Shown here: in pieces, positions 56,224-64,000 of the stretch
Layout of the letters: each line of letters starts with the position of its first letter
How positions within the stretch are numbered: position 1 is the stretch's first letter
Origin: Hofstenia miamia
Lineage: Eukaryota; Xenacoelomorpha; Acoela; Hofsteniidae
Assembly (NCBI GenBank): GCA_900660155.1
Contig: CABFPE010000705.1
Location: 220,665 to 284,664, forward strand
Direction of reading: 5' to 3'
DNA length: 64,000 bases
The notes under the pieces: model-generated
Told to the model about the DNA's origin: nothing
Seen by the model: only the letters and a program-made list of their open reading frames with translations
Database searches by the model: none
Made by a program: the position numbers and the translations under genes

Positions 56224-56592
56224 TTAATAAGAAACATTTAATATAGTTTCGGATTCCATTTCATTAATGTCCGATGATGAAAATTTTTCTTTAACTTTTG
56301 TCAAAAAAGATTTAAATTCAGGATCGCTATCAAAACATTCTTCTTTGTGCTCATTAAGTTCAATTTCACAAACATCTATATTCTTATTTTTCAAAAGCAA
56401 CAATATTTTAATTTGAGATTCTGTATCCAGTATCTCCTTAAGTGAAATAAAATAATTACCGCCACTGGATTTTCTATACCAGGAGAATCGTCTTTCCAGT
56501 TTATCAGAATTAAATGATCCTAATAGAACAAAAGAAAAGTTACATTTTTCAAGAAGATTTGTTGATGAAATCTCCGATTTACATATAGTCAA
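56224..56592 (-). pseudogene. C-terminal piece of the P-type transposase
   Basis: 122 residues. SDKLERRFSWYRKSSGGNYF is the strongest evidence for the family: most P/THAP-type transposases have a (D)xLExxFgxyRqxsGGnyxis block. An acidic tail follows. It ends in a stop at 56224. Confidence 0.65.
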
Positions 56593-56884
56593 CTGACATG
56601 GAGTTCACAATGAATCCGGCTTGTTCAATAATACCAATAACTGACTTAAAGTTATCAAATATCGCATTCGAATTTAATGATGAACATGGAGCCATGTGTA
56701 CAATGTCCCTATAAGTAGAAGCATTGGAAGCTATGATAAATACTAAGACAGTTTTAACAATAAAACCATCACTGCAAAGTCCATAGAGTGTTCCATTAGA
56801 GCATTGACATTGTGTTGATGCATAAACTTCATCAGAAATTAATGTAACATGTTTTTGTTGATAATTTAAAGTTGAAATTTTCAT
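56579..56884 (-). pseudogene. Catalytic-domain piece of the P-type transposase
   Basis: 101 residues. LISDEVY supplies a catalytic-Asp-type block. VKTVLVFIIASNASTYRDIV and IIEQAGFIVNSMSVD fit the b-strand, GL-type and ...V..vvcD pattern of P/THAP9 transposases. It overlaps the next piece in another frame, so a stretch of several hundred codons between them is deleted. Confidence 0.6.
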
Positions 56885-57264
56885 CTTTAAATATTCTAGA
56901 ATGTTACAATTTTCAACTGCACCTGAAACTCTGAATATATCGAATGGAAGGTAAACAATGCATTTTGATTTCTGATTACATTATATGTTGCTGTGCTCTT
57001 GCTATATATAGAAAATGCAAAAGCTAACAAAGTATTTGAGTATCGTTTTTGACGAAAGATTTTTCGGCAAACATGTATTTCAAACTAGCTAAGATATTCA
57101 AAACTTGAGTTACTTTCCTAATATTTCGACCAGGTAATCAAAGATGATTAAACGATTCAAAATCAACAACTTTTTTACCACACGACGCTGAAAATAACAG
57201 CTGATTTTCAAACTGAAATACCTTCAATGTGCAAATCACACGAAGTTCATTATTTATTTCAAGC

Positions 57265-57603
57265 TTAACAGAGATAATACTTGTGTTGCTCAATAACGTT
57301 TAAAATGTCAGATTCTGACGGGATTCTTTCATTGAGTAACTTTTCATATGAAGCATTATTGTTGTCAACACTATCTAAACTTAAGAAAGATAAATTGTCA
57401 GAGTCGATTCGAATTTTTTCACGAAAGAAACGATTATCAACATTAGTGGATCGACCACCTCTTTCAAATTTTTTGAAATAAATAGGATTTTCTGGAAATA
57501 AATAGGGTATGGAATTTTCTCTTAGTAACCAATATTTTAACCCACCACGCTTGCGCTTCCTTGATGTTACTGAGTCGGTTCTTTCAATAACAAAATCTTC
57601 CAC
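57265..57603 (-). pseudogene. N-terminal piece of the P-type transposase
   Basis: 112 residues. KRKRGGLKYWLLRENSIPYL is the end of a THAP-like domain followed by a basic patch. The zinc-binding Cys/His residues of a full THAP domain would lie upstream, beyond an intron or lost. The rest is Asn/Ser/Leu-rich and matches nothing I know. Confidence 0.55.
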
Positions 57604-57660
57604 AGTAAAATGATCAGAACATAATCTAAATACTCGAACCTTAAATTCGCTATACCATTA

Positions 57661-58633
57661 GATATTTAGAAAAGTTATCGAATTTGCAAACAATGTTGCG
57701 ATTGAATGTCTGAAAAAAGGATTTCACTAAATATCACTTTCACTCAATAAATTAGAGACCATAGCAGACAAATAGCAACGTTATATAAATATATTTAAAT
57801 TATATAGCTAAAAAAAATATGAAGTAAATAATTATTAAAACAGTTATCATTTCTACATTTATGCGGTTGATTAAAAATATTTCATAAACTTGAGATTCTG
57901 AAATATTGATAACGTGAAATATATTTCATGATTTTCAATGCATCTAACGAAACAAAATGCAGTAAATGTATGAGATGAAAACAATGGCATCATTAAATTG
58001 TCAACTAACATAAATTCTTGCTTTTAAAACATGTAATTGAAAAACAAACCTTGAGTATTTTGTCGGAATAAAGTCCTTTCTGTATATTCTTTTCAACTAT
58101 TCCTTTAATAATTCATCATTTTTAAGAGGAAAACAGTGAAAACTAACTGCTTTATTGTAGCTAACCCCGTCGTAGCCATTCATACAATTGAATGCAACGA
58201 ATTTATATACCATTGCACCTGCTATGGACTGTTTACAAGCATGCACTAATTGAATGAAAATATGACTCGCTTGCGGTTAGATTATCTCAGCCACAATTGG
58301 CCCTACTAATTCCCAGTAACCTAAAGAGGTAGCCTCAAATTAGTTACTAGTAACATGACTAGTAATTTACTAGTCAGTATATATACTAGTAAGTAGTAAC
58401 CTGTCCACTCTGATGATGACACTTAATTGTGGTTACTTAATTAATCCTTTTCATGGAAGGCAAACAGAGCAAACAGCCAAAATTTATAATGTGCTAATAT
58501 TTAATTAATGTTTTTAGTTATTTCTACTAAATAGTTTAACAAATAATGATGTAAATACGTCTAAAGTTAAATACTATATTAATTTTATCTGTAAATCATG
58601 TAAATATTCATAAAAAAATTCTTAATTATATCC
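57661..58633. other. Intergenic stretch, no gene; cluster of ACTAGT palindromes at 58343-58402
   Basis: It is AT-rich sequence without a supported ORF. At 58343-58402 ACTAGT occurs four times within 60 bp, and the two halves (GTTACTAGTAAC... and ...ACTAGTAAGTAGTAAC) can fold into an imperfect hairpin. It could be the end of a palindromic MITE. Confidence 0.5.
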
Positions 58634-58704
58634 ACAAAGCGCCTCTATAATTTGTAAACTCAACAAAGCGCCTCTATAATTTGTAAACTCAACAAAGCGC
58701 CTCT
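58634..58704. repeat. 29-bp tandem repeat, 2.5 copies, next to a single N
   Basis: ACAAAGCGCCTCTATAATTT plus GTAAACTCA repeats at 58634, 58663 and 58692. The third copy stops at the N at 58705, after which (TA)n begins. The copies look identical. Confidence 0.9.
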
Positions 58705-58705
58705 N

Positions 58706-58740
<35 letters not shown>

Positions 58741-59020
58741 GTAAAAAAGTCAATGTTGTATTCTCGAAGATAAAATGAAAACAGTAACAGAAGATTGGTT
58801 AACTCAAATTTTATATAAAGTTGCTGCTTGACATTTCGTCCATTGAGCTTGTTTGAATTGCACGAATGCATTGTTGTAAATATTTTGTAGTTGATTTCAC
58901 GGCATGCGGTACCTTAACTCCCTCTTTATTTTTCCTAGCAAAATCGAAAAGTGGGCAATTTTTGAACAAGGTGAAACTACTGGATGGTAGTGGCACGTCT
59001 ATTGAAAAAATTTAAGAGAA
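58706..59020 (-). mobile_element. Possible third mariner-like end, abutting a (TA)n tract
   Basis: (TA)n at 58706-58736 is followed at once by GGGTGTAAAAAAGTCAATG, the same GGGTG start seen at 46330 and 51034. A minus-strand open frame (58996-58811) reads VKVPHAVKSTTKYLQQCIRA and SSMDEMSSSNFI before a stop. It has the position of a transposase C-terminus, but I cannot match it. No second end was found. Confidence 0.35.
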
Positions 59021-59536
59021 AGTTAGGACTAAATGCAAAGAAGACTTATAGAAATGTACAATATCGTCATTGGCCAAAATCGCCTTCATTGGCATATTAT
59101 ATACTCCTTGATATCAAGATTATAGCTTCAAATTAACTTGAATTGAAACTTTGGCAAGTGTTAAAGAAAATAAGGCCTCACAATGCAGTAATATTAGGTA
59201 ACCAAAAACCAAACCGGAATTGTCATAAAAATAGAACTATTGGTAAATTTTTGGCGGGTTCATTCATCATAAAAGCATTTTCATTGGCGAGAACATGCTA
59301 CAAAATATGAAAATTGGCATTTAGTTGGTCAGAAAGCAACATGGAAGCACTAGAAAGCGGAATTTACGCAATATGGGCACAATGTCTCTACACGCCCATA
59401 AATTGAAAGATAATTCTAAGGTCAGTGGATATATCACTGCTTTTGTTGTCTTACGACTGTCCAGAATATGGTGCGCAAATGTGTGTACAAAATATGTCAA
59501 CTTTTGAAAGTCATGTTTACATGTATTGCTGCAATA
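59021..59536. other. Intergenic stretch without a recognised gene
   Basis: A 60-codon open frame at 59325-59507 (MVRKQHGSTRKRNLR...) is basic at its start but resembles nothing I know and has no supporting context. Confidence 0.45.
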
Positions 59537-59872
59537 TAGAGGTGGGCGCCGCCGGCAGCAGACTACTATTGGTGACGCAAACCTGATAAGGTCGGCGGCC
59601 TCGCAGCCGGCTGAGAAACATCTATAGAACTTGATTAGATTGCATAATATCTCATATTATCCCATACAGTGAAAAACTGTATATGATGCTAATGTTAAAC
59701 ATCACTACCACATCAAACACATTAAATGCGGTGTCCTTATAATGACACATTTCGTTTCTCTTTCTTGATAGAATTTTAGTTATCAATCGGCTCAGCCTTC
59801 TAAATTTTCCGGCGGCTGGTTGACCTAAAATATATCGGCAGTGGCAGCTCAGATGGCTGGTGCCCGGCTCTA
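59537..59872. mobile_element. hAT-like MITE (336 bp)
   Basis: Ends: TAGAGGTGGGCGCC at the left; read inward from the right, TAGAGCCGGGCACC, so 11 of 14 match. The flanking octamers CTGCAATA and CTGCAGTG agree at 6 of 8, which suits an 8-bp target duplication that has decayed. GC-rich ends (GCCGCCGGCAGC, GGCGGCTGG) stand out from the AT-rich region. A minus-strand open frame across it (59927-59652) is probably chance. No transposase. Confidence 0.65.
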
Positions 59873-60496
59873 CTGCAGTGGTTTGTTGTACAATTGTATA
59901 ATTAATCAATACTATATTATATAGCAAATACTATTTTCAAATTAAACGTATTTTTAGCTGCGTGTCAATGGTGCTATTTTGCGTGGTGACTCAACAGTCG
60001 ATTGCAGTATGGTGGTTTGTTCTGTGAGAAGTAGCCGCTACTGATTCCAACTGAATGGTGCTTATTTTGTATGTTTTCAGCTGATGCGATTTAATACTAG
60101 TTTGGTATCTTTTTTGGTGCTCGCAGTCGGCCTTCAATGGTGCTAATTTGCTATTTTTGTACTTTTGGTGTGACTAATTTTGTAATTCTGAAGTGTGTTG
60201 TGGCTGTGCCATTGTTTCGAATGAAAACTATTTTCCATTTACTCCATTATTCATTTTGTGAAACTAAGCGTTTTTGTACAGAAAATGTTTTAATTTAAAG
60301 GGAATGGGTAATCCCAGAATCTTCCAGTTTTGGGACTACATATAAAACCCTCCACCGATAGTTTATTATATGTGCATAGGTCTATACTGCTTTAAAAGCA
60401 ACCGAAATACAAGATAGCAAACTGTTTTTTCATGCAAAGTTGGATCGATTCTGAATTTATCATAATTTTATATGAAGGTTGCATCATACGTCTATT
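59873..60496. other. Intergenic stretch, nothing recognised
   Basis: There is no ORF or repeat that I can support. The phrases GGTGCTATTTTGC, GGTGCTTATTTTG and GGTGCTAATTTGC at 59969, 60057 and 60138 look like a loosely repeated motif. Confidence 0.45.
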
Positions 60497-60625
60497 AAGA
60501 GTCAAAGCAAATTTATTGCTTAAATTTATTCAAAGTATAAACTAACACATGACAAAAAAACATTTACAAAACTAAATATGCAATATTAAAGAGCAGATTT
60601 AAAAGTAATTCGACCACGCATTTAG
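60497..60625 (-). mobile_element. LINE 3' end fragment
   Basis: TAAGAGTCAAAGCAAATTTATTG and AAACTAACACATGAC match the end of the intron 5 LINE (TAAGAGTCAGAGCAAATTTATTG, AAACTAACACATTAC at 38239-38302). It is a 5'-truncated copy of which only the 3' UTR remains. The left edge is sharp, and no long tail is kept. Confidence 0.7.
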
Positions 60626-62129
60626 TTTTTCTATTCCCAGTAATTTTTGCATATTTAATATAATTAGGATGCCTCTGAATACGCTTCACCTACACTTTTG
60701 TGAAGTATTATAATCGCGCCAGATTATTATAATGGCGCTTAATATTACTATTAAGCAAGAAAAATTTGAAAATGACTGACTTTTTTTCTATATATGAAGT
60801 AGATTAAGCAGTAAGTTATTTCCATACTAAAGTTTCTGAATAAACTCATATTTTCTTCAGTATTTTTTAATAGAAAACTTTTTTAGGAGGTAAGCCCTTG
60901 CGAAAACTGAGATTGCTTAGTGAATAAGGTTCGGAGTGGTTTCAAACTAGGTTTATTCGCTTCTATATTAAATTTTACATCTAGATAATGGTTTCCATTG
61001 TTTTTTAGGAGATCTAGTCCGATATTTTTTAAAAAACATTAACATGAACCATTGTAGATTCGGGATAATGTAGTACTTTATTGAATCAAGCAATTTTGAA
61101 TTAATGCTAGTATGATTAGTTCTTATATTATATATTTCAAGTTACTCTAAGGGAACTCAAGAGCTGATATTATTCCAAAACCTTACCATGCACTCTTGTA
61201 GCGACAGGACAATGTAGAACGTTACTGAATTAAACATTTTTGAACTAGTCATTGCTTTAAATAAGTTCAAATGTTGGTTCTAGATGTAAAATATAATTTG
61301 AACAGAATATAAGTGGTCCGAAGTTGATCCGAGCATCATTGGCTGCACAATCAATGTTTTATTAAGGGTCATCCCCTTCAAAAAATTCTATTAGGGCTAT
61401 GACATTGCGAAAATGCTGATATTGCTAAGATCAGCTCGGGGGAATTATTACTTCAGTAGTAACAATGTGTAGCAAAGTTTGGGCGAATTTATTCACTGAG
61501 CACTTAAGTTTTCTATTTACAATCAATATATTGTGGCATAGCGTCTTTAAATGGCTTCGATTTCAAATACATCTTCACATGCAAGCATTGGCATGCATTT
61601 GATCCTTGAATTTTGCTTTAATCATGTTTGTACTAGCTTGGAATACTTATTAAAAATCGTATTCTTACGCAATATTTAATCTAACACTTGACGTTTGCAT
61701 GGTATTATTAGCGGAATGTGCATAAATTTTCAAGACATGGTATAGTTTGCCATGGTTAGACGATTTTTTATAGACAATGTTTTTCAACATATTAACCTAA
61801 AAATTTAGTTTGTAATTTTCTCTTAAACTTTTATCAATCTATCCCTTAAATACCATGCGCCTATATTTTTTACATGTGAATAATATACTATTTACAGGAA
61901 TTTGTACATATAGAAGAATTATTACAAAATATTTATTGTATAACTTGGTTCATGCGTTTACAATTTTTTAACTAACAACTGACTGAAGCTATGAACTATG
62001 TGTTGATTTTCGTCTTGTCAGGAGATACATTATAAAATAAGATAATCTATTTTCATTTGAATTTTTTACAATATTTTACTGATATTTCAAATGAATAGCA
62101 TCATTAACTACTACAAAAAATGAATAACA
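60626..62129. other. Intergenic stretch, nothing recognised
   Basis: It is AT-rich throughout and I see no supported coding sequence, RNA gene or terminal repeat on either strand. Confidence 0.45.
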
Positions 62130-64000
62130 AAAATGAAATAAATAAAACAACACTGATTACGGATAGCTTACTAATTTCGATTTATTGTATAATCGTTATT
62201 ATAAAATTTAAATCCTATCCATGATCTACCTGATATAAACTTTTGTTTGAGAAATAATAATTTTAATTCTTTTGTGAATTTTTAAGGTTGTCTATTATTT
62301 TCATTTCTTTTGGCAATATATTCCAGTTATAAACTGCAGTATTAATAAAGGATTGACTCATGATATTTTTATTAAATTTAACACGTGAGTAGTTTTTTGT
62401 TCGTTTATTTTGCTTCAGACAATCTGTCGAAAATGAGAATGATATCTCGTTGTAGGGTGGTATTTTCTTTATGAATTTGAAGAAATAAATAATAATATTG
62501 TAAATAATTAACTCTTGTGGAAAAAGAATAGATTTAGAAATATATTCTTTTGTTTTAGAAGAGTTTTTATTACAAACATTTAATGCCCATTTTAGTTGAA
62601 CTCGAAGCTTTTTTAACATTTGGCTGTGTACATTAGTATATAAGATATTAGCATAGTTTAAATTACTCATAACAAATGCATGAAACATTTGAATTACTGC
62701 AATTGGGGGTAACTGTTGGGAAACATGGGATATCTTTCTAATACCTATAGCCATTTTTTTAATAATAGTATTTATTTGCGACGTGAAATTAAGATTTGAA
62801 TCTATTATTACTCCTAGATATTTAAACTTATTAACAGGTATAACAGATGAATTATTGAAATTAATTGAATAGTCAGAGATGTCCGTTTTTTTCTAAAAGG
62901 TTGCATTATGCAAAATTCAGTTTTTTCGTATTAATACGCAATCTATGCATGTTAAAATAGTTGCTCAATTTTATACAATTCGATTCAATAACTTTTACAG
63001 CTTTATCTAAGGATTTATTTCCACAGTAAATAGATGTATCATCGGCGTATTGTGTTATTTCGCAGTCAGTAATTTCCTTCATGTCATTCACATAAATATT
63101 AAATAGCAGGGGACCTAGTATGGTTCCTTGAGGTACACCATTATTGACAGACAACCAATTTGAAAAAGTATCATTTAATTTAACTCGCTGAAGTCTATTA
63201 CTTAAGTAATTAGATATAAGGTGAGCACTGTTAAGAGAAAAACATATATTTTTTAATTTTCTTATTAATATATCATGGTTAATAGAATCGAATGCTTTTG
63301 AGAGGTCAAGACAGGCAATAGCAACAAATTTATTAGAGTCTAATAGTGCTCTCCATTTTTCTGTCGTTTGTATAAGTGCGTCTGATGTTGAATAATTTTT
63401 TCTGAAACCAAATTGTGATTTGGACCATAGTTTATGATGATTTAAATGAAGTGTAATTTGTTCATGTAATAATCTTTCAAATATTTAACTGATTGGTGAT
63501 GTAATAGATATAGGTCGATAGTTTTTGGGACATTTTGGGTCGTCTTTGTTGTAAATTGGAGTAATATGAGCCTGTTTCAAGAAATCGGGAAAAATATTCC
63601 ATTTTAAGCATTCATTAAAGATATAATTTAAAGGTTCGGCAATATATTTCGCATTGTTTTTTAGTAACCATATTGGAATTTTTGAGGGGCCGCTTGACTT
63701 GTTTGATTTTAGTTTCTTGATTGCTTTAATTACTTCAAAACTTGTTATAAAGCGAAAACCAAATTCAGGGATGTGCCTATTAGGAATTATTTCCTGGAAT
63801 TTTGTTTGAGGACCGTCGTAATTACCTAGGTTTGCAAATGTTTGATTTAAAATATTGGAAATTTCAAAATCAGAGACGTATTGATTTCCATCGGGGTCTA
63901 CAATTTTTTCTATGGGAGAAGATTTTGATTTGGTACAATTCGAGATTTCGTTAATCAATCTCCATTTACTCTTTTGGTTCGGTAATTTTCTATATTCATT
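62130..64000 (-). mobile_element. Second LINE, minus strand, running off the window
   Basis: Minus-strand order from the window end: TFANLGNYDGP, SGPSKIPIWLLKNNAKYIAE, HITPIYNKDDPKCPKNYRPI (63958-63485), then palm sequence QFGFRKNYSTSDALI and CLDLSKAFDSINHDILIRKL (about 63420-63270), PQGTILGPLLFNIYVNDM and TQYADDTSIYCGN (63154-62906). The C-terminal part MAIGIRKISHVSQQLPP...LNYANILY follows (62754-62263). YADD is intact, but frame changes or stops separate the pieces near 63480, 63200 and 62900-62760, so it is dead. An A-rich tail lies near 62130-62150. It is a Jockey/CR1-type element related to, but distinct from, the LINE in intron 5. Confidence 0.88.
62906..63154 (-). pseudogene. LINE reverse transcriptase, catalytic part
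   Basis: VPQGTILGPLLFNIYVNDMK followed by ITQYADDTSIYCGNKSLDKA, with the canonical YADD box, then YFNMHRLRINTKKLNF of the thumb. The active-site residues are kept, in contrast with the LINE at 38964-39632. Flanking parts are in other frames. Confidence 0.85.

Larger units (their letters stand above)
56224..57660 (-). mobile_element. Decayed P-superfamily (THAP-type) DNA transposon
   Basis: Three minus-strand pieces follow in transposase order. 57603-57265 begins MEDFVIERTD and has LLRENSIPYLFPENP, which fits the end of a THAP DNA-binding domain (AVPTIF block). 56884-56579 has HVTLISDEVYASTQCQCSNG and VDYM, the first part of the RNase H-like catalytic domain. 56592-56224 has GSFNSDKLERRFSWYRKSSG and GNYFISLKEILDTES, the C-terminal DxLExxF...GG block of the family. 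Sequence between the first two pieces is also readable in part. The centre of the catalytic domain is missing, and stops and frame changes separate the pieces. Terminal repeats were not found. Confidence 0.72.

Noticed and set aside
59652-59927. 91-codon minus-strand ORF
   Set aside because: It spans a hAT-like MITE and its flank, and its composition is that of random AT-rich translation.

Overview
The window is AT-rich genomic DNA from a metazoan, probably an invertebrate; I cannot name the species. The evidence is one complete host gene with animal-like protein sequence, GT-AG introns (several of only 40-56 nt, nearly all ending TTTAG), and many kinds of eukaryotic transposon: Ty3/gypsy-type LTR elements, LINEs, mariner-like, pogo-like, hAT-like and P-superfamily DNA transposons.

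Bases 1-36,660 contain no host gene that I can support. They hold a nested stack of LTR-retrotransposon fossils. An old gag-protease remnant (about 1011-3843) is followed by a large plus-strand gypsy-type element (LTRs 3844-5100 and 27336-28457). A second large gypsy-type element on the minus strand (13282-25074) sits inside the third ORF of the first. A further LTR of the first family (12227-13281) sits inside the 3' LTR of the second. A 1000-N assembly gap covers 11227-12226. Both large elements carry, after the integrase, a related third ORF that I cannot assign; in the minus-strand copy it contains what looks like a second RNase H-like segment. Further LTRs lie at 1-494, 28697-29480 and 33717-34644; the last is a solo LTR with a TTGC target duplication. 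All of these elements are broken.

Bases 36,814-54,405 hold the one clear host gene: importin subunit beta-1 (karyopherin beta-1), plus strand, 12 exons, reading frame intact, 884 codons plus stop. Its 5' introns are tiny. Four of its later introns are swollen to 2.5-4.2 kb: intron 5 holds a LINE, intron 6 an array of about 19 copies of a 109-bp satellite plus a pogo-like MITE, intron 8 a mariner-like element and local rearrangements, and intron 10 a mariner fragment plus a chimeric mariner/retroelement block.

Bases 54,406-64,000 are intergenic. They hold two hAT-like MITEs, a decayed P-superfamily (THAP-type) transposase on the minus strand, a mariner-like end in a TA repeat, a LINE 3' end, and a second LINE on the minus strand that runs off the window. 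The importin is the only gene whose product is likely to act in the cell.

Two patterns cut across the window. Copies of the same LTR often differ by TG in one and CA in the other, which is what independent decay of methylated CpG sites gives, and the innermost LTR of the nest is the most CpG-rich. Separately, three mariner-like ends start with GGGTG directly beside a (TA)n tract.
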